A program made the translations under genes and the position numbers. The notes under the pieces were generated by a model. That model made no database searches. It worked only from the letters and a program-made list of their open reading frames with translations, and was not told the origin of the DNA. A DNA stretch of 54,549 nucleotides from Bacteroidota bacterium (GTDB lineage: Bacteria; Bacteroidota; Bacteroidia; Chitinophagales; LD1). The stretch spans positions 1 to 54,549 of the forward strand of contig CANJLD010000026.1 in assembly GCA_947475165.1 (NCBI GenBank). Direction: 5' to 3'. Position 1 is the stretch's first letter, and each line of letters begins with the position of its first letter. This document shows positions 36,141 through 44,479 of this stretch, in pieces.

Positions 36141-36710
36141 ATGAAAGCTTCAGCATTTGTTTCCATGTTATTTCTGCTTTTAGTTTCTACTACTGTAAAA
36201 GCAGTTTCAACCGGTCAGATTGTAGGGCAAGTAATTGAGAGCGAAACAAAACAACCGCTGGCGTATGCCGAAATAATTTTCGAAAACCGGATGGATAAGA
36301 TTGAAGTAAAGGCAAATGAGTACGGACATTACTATGCCAGTCATCTTCCTACGGGTAAGTATCAAATGCGAGTTGTGTTCAATAACCGGACTTTTGTAAT
36401 GAATGATGTTCATGTATACGATAGCTATACATCTGAAATTAATTTTGAGGTAAGTAATAATAGTAGCCTGCCGCCAAAGGTGGCTTTAGAAACGAAGGAA
36501 AATATTTTCAGTTCTGTTACATCGAGCGATGTGAAACTCACGAACAGCACATTTAATCAGCCTACTCAATCATTAAACGATGTAATAAGCCAACAGCCGG
36601 GTTGCGATGTGCAAGGAGGGAAAATATTTATTAAGGGCAGCGACCAGGTTCGCATTTTTATTGATGGCACACCGGTTATGGGAAGCCCTACTCAAAATCG
36701 CGTATGGTGA
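36141..36710 (+). CDS. Barrel-less TonB-receptor-like protein (CarboxypepD_reg plus truncated plug)
   Basis: 189 aa, signal peptide about 1-22. Residues 25-105 are a carboxypeptidase-regulatory-like sandwich (GQIVGQVIESETKQPLAYAE, NEYGHYYASHLPTGKYQM). Residues 130-189 are the first part of a TonB-receptor plug (QSLNDVISQQPGCDVQGGKI, FIKGSDQVRIFIDGTPVMG) that stops abruptly after SPTQNRVW. The following gene has the same layout plus about 40 more residues, so this copy appears cut short, exactly where a REP-like palindromic sequence begins at 36713. It may have lost its end through insertion or slippage. Probably periplasmic; function unknown. Confidence 0.75.
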   Translation: MKASAFVSMLFLLLVSTTVKAVSTGQIVGQVIESETKQPLAYAEIIFENRMDKIEVKANEYGHYYASHLPTGKYQMRVVFNNRTFVMNDVHVYDSYTSEINFEVSNNSSLPPKVALETKENIFSSVTSSDVKLTNSTFNQPTQSLNDVISQQPGCDVQGGKIFIKGSDQVRIFIDGTPVMGSPTQNRVW

Positions 36711-36712
36711 AA

Positions 36713-36752
36713 ACTTCTTGCAGCCTTCGGCTGTGCTCAGCATGACATATAA
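36713..36752. repeat. REP-like palindromic element
   Basis: The sequence around CAGCCTTCGGCTG (a 5-bp stem with TTC loop at 36721-36733), continuing TGCTCAGCATGACAT, is of a type often scattered between genes in Bacteroidota genomes. It abuts the truncated end of the first plug-like gene and there is no T run for a terminator. Confidence 0.5.
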
Positions 36753-36789
36753 ATGACTTAATTTTTTTATAAACACTAAAACAAAAACC

Positions 36790-37479
36790 ATGAAAACACA
36801 AAACAAAATCCGCGCAGCCGGCTTGCTGCTTTTAGCGCTTGTCTTTCAATTTTCATTTGCATCTACCGGAGGTAGTATTATGGGTCAGGTAACCGACCCT
36901 GAAACCAAAGAGCCGGTGAGCGATGCCACCGTTGTTCTGGAAAGCCAAGGGGGACAAAAAATATTTTACACTAATGAACACGGATATTATTATGCAAGTA
37001 ATATTCCTGCTGGGGTATATAATATTACTGTCACTTATATGAGTAGTCACTTAATGGTGGAGAACTATAAATTAAGTAATGACGAAAACAAAACCCTTGA
37101 TTTCCAGTTGGGAGTATCTATTAACATGAAAGATGTGATAATTACTTTTGAAACAAATCCGATTATAGATCCTATAGATCCGCAAATAGATATTCTGAAA
37201 CGTGAAGATATCAGACGTATGCCAATTATAGGAACTGGAGGCCTTGCGGAGCTAAAAAGTGGAGTGGTAAAATCTAATGGTGAATATTACGTTCGTGGTG
37301 CACGCGCAGGAGGTTTGGCGTACTATATTGATGGCTGCCGGGTAATGGGAAATCCTGATATTCCTCTTTGCGGTTTAGATACTTATAGAATGTATAATGG
37401 TTTTATACCTCCTAAGTATGGGGATGCAACAGGTGGAGTGGTGGTAATGGAAACACGAAATTTTTTCGGAGAACAATAG
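36790..37479 (+). CDS. Barrel-less TonB-receptor-like protein (CarboxypepD_reg plus full plug)
   Basis: 229 aa, signal peptide about 1-24 (FSFAST). A carboxypeptidase-regulatory-like domain (about 28-110: GSIMGQVTDPETKEPVSDAT, NEHGYYYASNIPAGVYNITV) is followed by a complete plug domain (about 125-225: KREDIRRMPIIGTGGLAELK, VRGARAGGLAYYIDGCRVMG, then IPPKYGDATGGVVVMETR). It ends where a beta-barrel would start in an ordinary receptor. Same architecture as the preceding gene, 79 bp upstream, so a tandem duplication. Such plug-only proteins might modulate or dock on full receptors. A bidirectional terminator follows. Confidence 0.8.
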   Translation: MKTQNKIRAAGLLLLALVFQFSFASTGGSIMGQVTDPETKEPVSDATVVLESQGGQKIFYTNEHGYYYASNIPAGVYNITVTYMSSHLMVENYKLSNDENKTLDFQLGVSINMKDVIITFETNPIIDPIDPQIDILKREDIRRMPIIGTGGLAELKSGVVKSNGEYYVRGARAGGLAYYIDGCRVMGNPDIPLCGLDTYRMYNGFIPPKYGDATGGVVVMETRNFFGEQ

Positions 37480-37492
37480 AACAGCTTAGACA

Positions 37493-37530
37493 AAACAGAA
37501 AGGCTCCTCGTTTGAAGAGCCTTTCTGTTT
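37493..37530 (+). terminator. Bidirectional terminator
   Basis: A 14-bp inverted repeat AAACAGAAAGGCTC/GAGCCTTTCTGTTT (37493-37506 and 37517-37530) with a 10-nt loop and T-rich flank (TTTTCATTTT). It lies between convergent genes: the plug-like gene ends at 37479 and the Cys-rich lipoprotein gene ends at 37531. Confidence 0.85.
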
Positions 37531-37827
37531 TCATTTTGGGTTGCAGTAGTAGTCCTGCTTGTAATAATAGTTTACTGCATCATTAATTTTATTCGAATTA
37601 TCACAAACATTTCTGTCATCATTCAGAATTGTGCAAGTATAGCCTATAGCTATTAGTGCCAGATAGGTAGAGTCGACCTGCGCATGGTTTACATCTTTAG
37701 TGCCACATACTTTATAACGCACTCCCGTGCTTGATTCACAGTAAGCGCAATATTGTTTACATTCATAACACTTATTACAGGAAGATGCAAATAGCAAGGC
37801 ACCGAAAATGGAAAGAATATATTTCAT
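37531..37827 (-). CDS. Small Cys-rich lipoprotein
   Basis: 98 aa from ATG 37827. The frame is open 36 codons further upstream, but this ATG gives a lipoprotein signal (MKYILSIFGALLFASSC, lipid Cys17) and keeps the promoter and riboswitch region free. The mature part is very Cys-rich: NKCYECKQYCAYCESS, YKVCGTK, YTCTIL, NVCDN, YYCNP. The CxxC pairs suggest metal binding or disulfides. Family unknown. It is divergent from the B12 operon and could share its control region, although the riboswitch reads only the other way. Confidence 0.65.
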   Translation of the reverse strand: MKYILSIFGALLFASSCNKCYECKQYCAYCESSTGVRYKVCGTKDVNHAQVDSTYLALIAIGYTCTILNDDRNVCDNSNKINDAVNYYYKQDYYCNPK

Positions 37828-37859
37828 ATCTAAGCAAACGCAGAATTCAAAAAATATTT

Positions 37860-37892
37860 TTTGCGCGGTTGAAAATAAAAAGATTTTATTTG
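37860..37892 (+). promoter_or_regulatory. Bacteroidota-type promoter of the B12 operon
   Basis: TTTG at 37860-37863 and TTTATTTG at 37885-37892 are separated by 21 bp, one mismatch from the Bacteroidota consensus TTTG-(19-23)-TAnnTTTG. Transcription would start near 37900, just before the riboswitch. Confidence 0.45.
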
Positions 37893-37895
37893 CCA

Positions 37896-38066
37896 CCGCT
37901 AAAGGTGGTGAAGTCGTGTTACAACGAATAACCATAATAGGGAATCAGGTGTAAATCCTGAGTAGTACCCGCTGCTGTAAGCTCTTTAAAAGTTTCTATC
38001 TCACAAAGCCACTGGTGTAAAAACCGGGAAGGCGATAGAAACAGAGTAAACCAGAAGACCTGCCTT
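37896..38066 (+). ncRNA. Cobalamin (adenosylcobalamin) riboswitch
   Basis: The conserved blocks appear in order: a GGTGG start, AGGGAATCAGGTGTAAATCC, GTACCCGCTGCTGTAA (compare the consensus CCCGCaaCTGTAA), GCCACTG, CCGGGAAGGC and the B12 box region CCAGAAGACCTGCC at 38051-38064. The paired segments GTTTCTATC and GATAGAAAC enclose the GCCACTG-CCGGGAAGGC part. It lies 120 bp ahead of the first B12-uptake gene on the same strand and should repress the seven-gene operon when cobalamin is plentiful. The expression platform (38067-38185) is not clear to me. Confidence 0.93.
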
Positions 38067-38185
38067 CGGCAAATTAGTCAAAAGCTTTCGGGAAGAAAGG
38101 CGGAGAACGGAACAGTGTACAGTTTCATAATCCATCTATTCATTTTTCGGGGCGAATTTTTTAACCATTTTAAATCATTGTTACA

Positions 38186-39433
38186 ATGAAAAAATTCAAC
38201 CTACTGATGTGCGCCACACTTATGGCAAGTTTTCTTTTTGCTCAAACAGTTTCTACTTTCGAAAATCTCACACTTGCCACCGATACTTTTTGGAATGGAA
38301 GTGATTTAAGCGGAGGGTTCAACAGCGGCAATGCCAATTTTGTAAACGATTACAATACTTCTTTCTTTTCCTGGAGTGGTTTTACTTACTCAAATAAGAA
38401 GGATAGCGTAACTGCAGGTTATGGAAATCAATATGCTGCCATTACAGCAAGTGGTTATAATGGTTCAGACAAGTATGCTGTTGCCGATGATTATGGCAAT
38501 GCGAAAATTCGTTTAACCGGTAATGCAGCCGGTAAACTGGTGAAAGGCTTTTATGTAACAAATACAACGTATGCTTATCAAAGCATGAAACAGGGTGATG
38601 CGTTCGCTAAAAAATTCGGTGGTGTAACCGGCACCGACCCTGATTGGTTTCGTTTGCGTGCAATGGGCTGGCTGAACGGAGCTTTGAAGCAGCAATCAGC
38701 AGAGTTTTTTCTGGCCGATTTTCGTTCGGCTGACAGCACACAAGATTATTTAGTGCGCTATTGGGCGTGGTTCGATTTGCAGCCACTGGGCGATGTAGAC
38801 AGTATTATTTTCCAACTTACTTCATCCGATACTGCTTTCGGTTTCATGAATACTCCTGCATATTTTGCAATGGATAATTTTACAACCGGTGATACGGCCT
38901 ATGCGCAACCGGCTGCAACCGATGATGCAATAACTACTACTTACTTAAACGATACGCTAATTGCAGTGCTTGCGAACGATGCAGGCTTAATTGCAAGCCC
39001 AATTGTTGAATTGCTCAGTGCGCCTCTAATTGCCGGAGCAACTGCTACTGTTGTAAATAACGAAGTTAATTATACGCCTGCAATAGGAATTGTTGCGGCT
39101 GATTCATTAGTGTATCGCGTTTATGATGCCTTGGGTGCAAGTGATACAGCGGTGATTTATATAAACGTAACAGGCATTACAGGGCTTGATGCAATTGCAG
39201 ATGTTGCTGTAAAGGTTTATCCTAATCCTTTTACTAATAATGTTTCTGTTCGTTCATCTGCTGTAATCAGTCAGGTTGATTTGTTTGATGTAACCGGAAC
39301 ATTGGTGAAAACAATTTCAAGTATCGAAAGCAATACAGTTGAGTTAAATACAGAAGAACTTTCGGCAGGAATTTATTTTGTGAAAATGAATTCAGTGAAC
39401 GGAACTTTGGTAAAGAAAATTGTAAAGCAGTAG
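38186..39433 (+). CDS. DUF4465 protein with cadherin-like module and T9SS type A sorting domain
   Basis: 415 aa, signal peptide 1-19 (FLFAQT). Residues 20-235 match DUF4465: STFENLTLATDTFWNGSD, GGFNSGNANFVNDYN, FFSWSGFTYSN, AVADDYGN and YFAMDNF. Residues about 240-330 are a bacterial cadherin-like module (ATDDAITTTYLNDTLIAVLA, VNYTPAIG). Residues 340-415 are a T9SS type A sorting domain (VKVYPNPFTNNVSV, LSAGIYFVKM, VKKIVKQ at the end). First gene after the cobalamin riboswitch; genes of this family are frequent in B12 loci of Bacteroidota. It would therefore be a surface protein helping to capture corrinoids; direct binding is inference. Confidence 0.85.
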   Translation: MKKFNLLMCATLMASFLFAQTVSTFENLTLATDTFWNGSDLSGGFNSGNANFVNDYNTSFFSWSGFTYSNKKDSVTAGYGNQYAAITASGYNGSDKYAVADDYGNAKIRLTGNAAGKLVKGFYVTNTTYAYQSMKQGDAFAKKFGGVTGTDPDWFRLRAMGWLNGALKQQSAEFFLADFRSADSTQDYLVRYWAWFDLQPLGDVDSIIFQLTSSDTAFGFMNTPAYFAMDNFTTGDTAYAQPAATDDAITTTYLNDTLIAVLANDAGLIASPIVELLSAPLIAGATATVVNNEVNYTPAIGIVAADSLVYRVYDALGASDTAVIYINVTGITGLDAIADVAVKVYPNPFTNNVSVRSSAVISQVDLFDVTGTLVKTISSIESNTVELNTEELSAGIYFVKMNSVNGTLVKKIVKQ

Positions 39434-39443
39434 TCTATCAGCT

Positions 39444-40427
39444 ATGAAATTTTTTGCTTTTGTCTTATTCATATTCTTCAACTTTTTAGCACAGGCGCAA
39501 TTTGCGCCTGCTGCTAATCAGGTTGGCACTACAGCTATTTCAAATGATAGCTCCTCTTTTGTTGCATGGGCAACCGGTTGCGTAATTCAGCACGGCTATA
39601 TGGATATTGCTGTTAAAGATTCTGGTTATGCGAGTGTAGGCACTGAAAGTTCTGCCATAGGTATGGCAGGACAGAACGGAGTGGTTAGTTTAGGCGATAG
39701 CGGAGTGGCAACACTTACTTTCCAAAATCCAATTTATAACGGGCAAGGTTTCGACTTTGCTGTTTTTGAGAATGGATTTTATACGCAAAGCCCTTTGGCT
39801 TTTCTTGAGTTTGCTTTTGTAGAAGTAAGTAGCGATGGAAATAATTTTTTCCGCTTTCCGGTTACTTCAAACATTCAGGATACTACGCAAGTGCCAATGA
39901 CCGGAGTAGATTGCTCGTTAGTAAACAATCTGGCAGGTAAATATGTTTTTGGCTACGGAACTCCTTTCGATTTAGAAGAATTGAAAAATGAAATTGGCTT
40001 AGATGTAAACAGCATCACACATGTTCGCTTAGTTGATGTGGTTGGTTCTGTCAAAACTCAGTTTGCAACACACGACCAATTTGGAAGCAAAATAAATGAT
40101 CCTTATCCAACACCATTTGCTTCAAGCGGTTTCGATTTAGATGCGGTGGGAGTTATTAATCAGGTTAATACTACTGTGGTTGAAGAAATACGAAATACGA
40201 AATACGGAATACGAGTTTTTCCAAACCCATCTTCGAGTGATGATGTTACTCTTAAAGTAAATGAAGAACTGGTGGGCGAAAGATTGAAACTGATTGATGT
40301 AACAGGGAAGATTTTGAGCGAAGAACAAATTCAATCTCAATACTCAATACTCAATACTCAATACTTCCCTAAAGGAATTTATTTTCTCTCTGTGGGCGTT
40401 CGAATTGCTAAGCTTATTATTGAATGA
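39444..40427 (+). CDS. T9SS type A surface protein of the B12 operon, with two heptanucleotide repeats
   Basis: 327 aa, signal peptide 1-18 (LAQAQF). Residues 25-245 form a beta-rich domain (NGQGFDFAVFENGF, FAFVEVSSDGNNFFRFPVTS, THVRLVDVVGS, SSGFDLDAVGVIN) that I know only as an uncharacterised cell-surface domain often next to DUF4465. Residues about 257-327 are a T9SS type A sorting domain (VFPNPSSSDDVTL, FPKGIYFLSVG). GAAATAC-type units occur four times at 40185-40212, just before the sorting domain, and CTCAATA four times at 40336-40363, inside it. Slippage of 7 bp would remove sorting. The stop overlaps the btuB start by 4 bp (ATGA), so translation is coupled. Confidence 0.82.
   Translation: MKFFAFVLFIFFNFLAQAQFAPAANQVGTTAISNDSSSFVAWATGCVIQHGYMDIAVKDSGYASVGTESSAIGMAGQNGVVSLGDSGVATLTFQNPIYNGQGFDFAVFENGFYTQSPLAFLEFAFVEVSSDGNNFFRFPVTSNIQDTTQVPMTGVDCSLVNNLAGKYVFGYGTPFDLEELKNEIGLDVNSITHVRLVDVVGSVKTQFATHDQFGSKINDPYPTPFASSGFDLDAVGVINQVNTTVVEEIRNTKYGIRVFPNPSSSDDVTLKVNEELVGERLKLIDVTGKILSEEQIQSQYSILNTQYFPKGIYFLSVGVRIAKLIIE
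40185..40212 (+). repeat. Heptanucleotide repeat, four copies
   Basis: GAAATAC three times then GGAATAC, in coding sequence at the junction between the body and the T9SS sorting domain of the surface protein. Confidence 0.95.
40336..40363 (+). repeat. Heptanucleotide repeat, four exact copies
   Basis: CTCAATA repeated four times exactly, in coding sequence within the T9SS sorting domain, about 60 bp before the overlapping btuB start. Confidence 0.97.
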
Positions 40428-42295
40428 AAATGCTGCTGACATTTCTGTTTCTAGTTTGCTTGCTTACTACGCAAGCACAAAGAAAGGATACAGTTATGTT
40501 AGATGAAGTAGTGAAGATTGAAAAATTGTCTTCAAATAATTTCCGGTCTCCGTTTACTGAAATGAAGTACCAAACTGGAAAGAGATTGAGTGATGCGTTA
40601 GGGGAGTTTTCTTCGGTGTATGTAAAGAACTATGGAGTGGGACAACTTTCATCTATTGCAGTGCGTGGAACTTCTGCTTCGCAAACAGAAGTGCAGTGGA
40701 ATGGAATAAAATTGAATTCACCTTCGCTTGGTCAATGCGACCTTTCGCTTTTTACTTTGGGGATGCAACAGGATTTGCAACTCGTTCGCACTGGCTATCG
40801 CGGAACAATAGGAGGAACTTTGCAAATGAATAGTGAATTGAAAATTGATTCGGGAATTTCTGCTAATGTAAGTTTACGTGCCGGAAGTTTTAAAACTTTT
40901 GAAGGGATTGGGTCACTTCAATACGCACATAAAAATATTTCAGGGGCTACAAGTTTCAGTTATCTCAATTCCGAAAATAATTTTCAGTTTAAGAATAGTT
41001 CTAAGCCTGGGCATCCGTACTTGAAGCAAACAAATTCTTCTGTTCGCCAACTTTCTTTTCAGCAACAGTTTGGCGGCAAAATAGATTCACACAATGAATT
41101 GAATTTTTATCTGTGGCTTACAGAAACAGATAGACAAATTCCACCTATCATGAGTAAAGATATAGGAAGCGAAATCCAATATGATTATTCACTACGCTCA
41201 ATGTTAAACTGGAAAGCGAAATACAAATTGCTGAAGTTGAGTTTTACTTCCGCTTACATACAGGATAAGTTACGTTATCAAAATGCCGAAGCCAAGTTAG
41301 ACGAAACGTCCTTAATGCAAGCGTTCAGAGATGTTTTCAGTACAACTTATTCTTTCCCTTTCAATTTGGTTCTGAATGTTGAATTTAATTATGATTTGGA
41401 GCGGGCTAATGTTATAGCGTATGGCACAGCAAAATCACGAAATATTTTTGGGTTAAAATTTTACTCCGATTACTATTTAGTCAATGGCTTGAAATTTCAT
41501 CTCGGTTTTAGGCAAGATATTGTCGGCAAGAAACCTTCGGTATTTGCGCCTGAACTCGCGATTAATTTTTCAACTCGAACAAAGAATGCGACACATTCTT
41601 TCAGCACTGCAATAATTGCTTCTCGCAATTTTCGATTTCCTACTTTAAATGATTTGTATTGGGCACATAGCGGAAATCCTTATTTGAAGAATGAACGCGC
41701 ATGGAATGGTGAAATGAGTTTCAAATATACATATCAAAAATATTTTGACATTTCATTGAATGGCTTCTGCCTTTATGTAGATGATTGGATTCAATGGATT
41801 CCACAGCAGGGAAATGACTGGATGCCGGTGAATTATAAGCGCGTTTTGTCACGTGGGTTTGAGTCGAGCCTTCATGCTACGAACGATGTAGGTAATCAGA
41901 AAAAGGGTTCGATTCATTTTAATGCTTCTTACACCTTTACCAAAACAACCAATCTTGATTCTACTAGCGAATTTGACCAATCTGCCGGAAAGCAGTTAAT
42001 TTATGTGCCGCTGCATCGTGTTGTAGTTGGAGTTCAGTTGCAGTATCGCAAATTTTATTTGCGCTCGGTGAATAGTTTTGTTAGCCATGTATTTACTTCC
42101 TCAGATAATGCGGAATCTCTCAATGGCTATTTTCTTACTGATTTAGAGATAGGTAAAGATTTTACGATTAACAAATACGAAATAGGAATGTCGTTCCGTA
42201 TAAACAATTTGGCAAATACTCAATATCAGAATGTTCTACAACACGCTATGCCCGGTAGAAATTTTGAAGGAACAATTCGATTTAAACTTAGCTGA
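40424..42295 (+). CDS. btuB: TonB-dependent cobalamin receptor
   Basis: 623 aa, signal peptide 1-18 (LLTTQAQ). The plug occupies about 30-140 (LSDALGEFSSVYVKNYGVGQ, IAVRGTSASQTEVQWNGIKL, then VRTGYRGTIGGTLQMNSE). A 22-strand-type barrel follows to the end (TIRFKLS), with the late conserved string FRFPTLNDLYWAHSGNPYLK. No carboxypeptidase-regulatory domain precedes the plug, and the size is that of BtuB (about 600 aa) rather than SusC. The riboswitch, BtuG-like protein and BtuFCD genes around it fix cobalamin as the substrate. It starts inside the stop of the previous gene and ends 1 nt into the next start. Confidence 0.9.
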   Translation: MKMLLTFLFLVCLLTTQAQRKDTVMLDEVVKIEKLSSNNFRSPFTEMKYQTGKRLSDALGEFSSVYVKNYGVGQLSSIAVRGTSASQTEVQWNGIKLNSPSLGQCDLSLFTLGMQQDLQLVRTGYRGTIGGTLQMNSELKIDSGISANVSLRAGSFKTFEGIGSLQYAHKNISGATSFSYLNSENNFQFKNSSKPGHPYLKQTNSSVRQLSFQQQFGGKIDSHNELNFYLWLTETDRQIPPIMSKDIGSEIQYDYSLRSMLNWKAKYKLLKLSFTSAYIQDKLRYQNAEAKLDETSLMQAFRDVFSTTYSFPFNLVLNVEFNYDLERANVIAYGTAKSRNIFGLKFYSDYYLVNGLKFHLGFRQDIVGKKPSVFAPELAINFSTRTKNATHSFSTAIIASRNFRFPTLNDLYWAHSGNPYLKNERAWNGEMSFKYTYQKYFDISLNGFCLYVDDWIQWIPQQGNDWMPVNYKRVLSRGFESSLHATNDVGNQKKGSIHFNASYTFTKTTNLDSTSEFDQSAGKQLIYVPLHRVVVGVQLQYRKFYLRSVNSFVSHVFTSSDNAESLNGYFLTDLEIGKDFTINKYEIGMSFRINNLANTQYQNVLQHAMPGRNFEGTIRFKLS

Positions 42296-43332
42296 TGAAG
42301 AAAAATTATTTGTTCTTAATTCTTATTGCTTTCATTTCTTCTTGTCACAAAGACAAAACTCCTGATTTACCAACCGGCAAAGGCGTTTATATTATTAATG
42401 AAGGCAACTTCAATTTCGGCAACGGAGAAGTTTCCTTTTACGACCCGAATACAAATGCGTTAACGAATAATTTATTCCAATCTGCAAATGGTTATTCGCT
42501 GGGTGATGTAGCTCAAAGTATGTTTATTAAAGATTCTATCGCTTTTGTTATAGTCAACAATTCGTCTAAAATTGAAGTGGTGAAACTTCCATCGTTTCAA
42601 AAGATAAGAACCATAACTATTAATGGTTCATCGCCAAGATATGTTCTGCCTGTTAGCGATAGTATAGCTTATATGACGGAACTTTATTCCAATAAAATTT
42701 ATGTAGTCAACTATTTAACTGGTAATTTGAAAACAGAAATTTCTATACCGCAATACACCGAGCATTTGGTTCAGTCGGGCGAATACGTTTTTGTAGAAGG
42801 GAAAAAAATCTATTCGAATCCTTCTGCTAAATGTGCTTTGTATAGAATTAGAATAAACGACAATACCTATATTGATAAGAAAGAATTTGTTGGAGATGCA
42901 GAGGGAATAGCACTTGATTCCAATAAATTTATCTGGATTTTAACTAGTGCAGATAGTGCCTCGGCAACCACTGCTGCTATTAGAGTTTTCGATAAGGATT
43001 TCAATCTGCTTTTCACTTATTCATTTAATCAACTTGACGACCACCCTTCAATGTTACAGATTGATGGAGCACGCGGATATGTATGGTATGTTTTAGGTAA
43101 AGATATTTATAAAGCAGGTAACGGCTTTTTCCCTGGTTGGCCGACTATCCAAACTTCTGCTACCAATATATATTCAACAGGAGTTGATCCTGTGACAGGT
43201 GATGTTTACGTAAGCGATGCACTCGACTTTGTTCAGCAATCGCGTATTTACCGGTACGATAAGAACGGAACATTAATTCATTCTTTCACAGCCGGAATTA
43301 TTTCAGGCAACTTTGCTTTTAATCATGAATAG
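42295..43332 (+). CDS. btuG: BtuG-like surface lipoprotein (YncE/DUF5074-type beta-propeller)
   Basis: 345 aa, lipoprotein signal (MKKNYLFLILIAFISSC, lipid Cys17). The mature protein is a repeated YncE-like beta-propeller: GVYIINEGNFNFGNGEVSFY, ALTNNLFQSANGYSLGDVAQ, FVIVNNSSKIEVVKL, TGDVYVSDALDFVQQSRIYR. This matches the DUF5074/BtuG family, which in Bacteroides sits on top of BtuB and captures cobalamin with very high affinity. Position directly after btuB (stop and start overlap as TGATG) supports the role. The gene symbol is by analogy with the Bacteroides protein. Confidence 0.82.
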   Translation: MKKNYLFLILIAFISSCHKDKTPDLPTGKGVYIINEGNFNFGNGEVSFYDPNTNALTNNLFQSANGYSLGDVAQSMFIKDSIAFVIVNNSSKIEVVKLPSFQKIRTITINGSSPRYVLPVSDSIAYMTELYSNKIYVVNYLTGNLKTEISIPQYTEHLVQSGEYVFVEGKKIYSNPSAKCALYRIRINDNTYIDKKEFVGDAEGIALDSNKFIWILTSADSASATTAAIRVFDKDFNLLFTYSFNQLDDHPSMLQIDGARGYVWYVLGKDIYKAGNGFFPGWPTIQTSATNIYSTGVDPVTGDVYVSDALDFVQQSRIYRYDKNGTLIHSFTAGIISGNFAFNHE

Positions 43333-44479
43333 AGTTTGTTTATTGTTTATTGTTTATTGTTTATTGGTGTCATCCTGTCATCAGAAGGTGGTGCAAGAAC
43401 AAGGGACACAAACTCATTGCGTAAAAGAAATTTCTCTGCCTGTAAAGTATGCCAAAGGGTTTTCGGTTGATTACTACAACGGGTTTAAAGTTATAACGGT
43501 TAAAGATTGGAGAGATAGTTCAAAAGTATTTGCCCAATACATTTTGCTGCCTAAAGGGAAACCTGCACCAATTGATTTTTCGAATGCACTTTTGTTGGAT
43601 ACACCGGTGAGGAAAGTCATTTGTATTTCCACTAATCATATTGCCACACTTATCCGCTTGGGTTTGATGGATTCTATTTCGGGAGTGGCGAACGTTGATT
43701 TGATTTATGATAAGGATGTAGCAGTGAAAGTGAAGCAGAATCAAATTGCCAATGTTGGTAGCAACGAATTGAATTATGAGAAGATGGTGGAGTTGAATCC
43801 ATCGTTTGTCTTTACGTCAGGCGATTGGGATGGTGGCGATAAAATGAAGAAGAAGCTGAGGTCACTTCATATCAAGTCGGTTTTGAATCTGGATTACATG
43901 GAGCAAGAACCTTTAGCGCGTGCAGAATGGATAAAGTTTACTGCTGCATTTTATGACAGAGAAGTAGAGGCTGACTGTATTTTTAGCGAAATAGAAAAGA
44001 ACTATTTATCGTTAAAGGAGAAACTGAAAAGCGTTTCAACGAAGCCAACGGTATTCTCCAATCTTCCATTTAAAGAGATATGGTATATGCCGTGCGGGGA
44101 AAATTATATGCCAAAGCTGATTGCAGATGCCGGTGGAAATTTTCTATGGAAAGATGCAAAAGCAACTAACGGCTTGAATCTGAATTTAGATTACGAAGTA
44201 GTGTACGCTAAAGCGGCTGATGCGGATATCTGGTTGTGCAACGGCTTTGCACGTTCGCTTACCGAAATAAAATCAGCTGATAAGAAGAATACTTTTTTTA
44301 AAGCTTATAAAACCGCGAATATTTTCAATAACGATAAACGCAACACATCAAGCGGTGGATTTGATTTTTGGGAAACCGGTCCGTTGAATCCGGATATGGT
44401 GTTAGCCGATTTGATTTTTATTTTCCATCCTGAACTTTTGCCCAATTACGAATTGTATTATTACCGGAAACTAAAATGA
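43325..44479 (+). CDS. btuF: Cobalamin-type ABC transporter substrate-binding lipoprotein
   Basis: 384 aa from ATG 43325, chosen over a Met four codons upstream because it gives a lipoprotein signal (MNRVCLLFIVYCLLVSSC) and an 8-bp overlap with the previous stop. The body is a BtuF/FepB-type two-lobe binding protein: RKVICISTNHIATLIRLGL, ISGVANVDLIYD, VGSNELNYEKMVELNPSFVF, KPTVFSNLPFKEIWYMPCGE, NPDMVLADLIFIFHPEL. It would deliver cobalamin to BtuC. The signal peptide is encoded by four copies of a 7-bp repeat (43338-43365), so slippage would put the gene out of frame. The next gene begins in its stop (ATGA). Confidence 0.88.
   Translation: MNRVCLLFIVYCLLVSSCHQKVVQEQGTQTHCVKEISLPVKYAKGFSVDYYNGFKVITVKDWRDSSKVFAQYILLPKGKPAPIDFSNALLLDTPVRKVICISTNHIATLIRLGLMDSISGVANVDLIYDKDVAVKVKQNQIANVGSNELNYEKMVELNPSFVFTSGDWDGGDKMKKKLRSLHIKSVLNLDYMEQEPLARAEWIKFTAAFYDREVEADCIFSEIEKNYLSLKEKLKSVSTKPTVFSNLPFKEIWYMPCGENYMPKLIADAGGNFLWKDAKATNGLNLNLDYEVVYAKAADADIWLCNGFARSLTEIKSADKKNTFFKAYKTANIFNNDKRNTSSGGFDFWETGPLNPDMVLADLIFIFHPELLPNYELYYYRKLK
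43338..43365 (+). repeat. Heptanucleotide repeat inside the btuF signal peptide
   Basis: GTTTATT repeated four times exactly, covering codons 5-14 of btuF in the hydrophobic core of the lipoprotein signal. A change by one unit shifts the frame; a change by three units would be tolerated. Confidence 0.97.

Noticed and set aside
37828-37935. N-terminal extension of the Cys-rich lipoprotein
   Set aside because: It would run through the promoter and riboswitch region and bury the lipoprotein signal.
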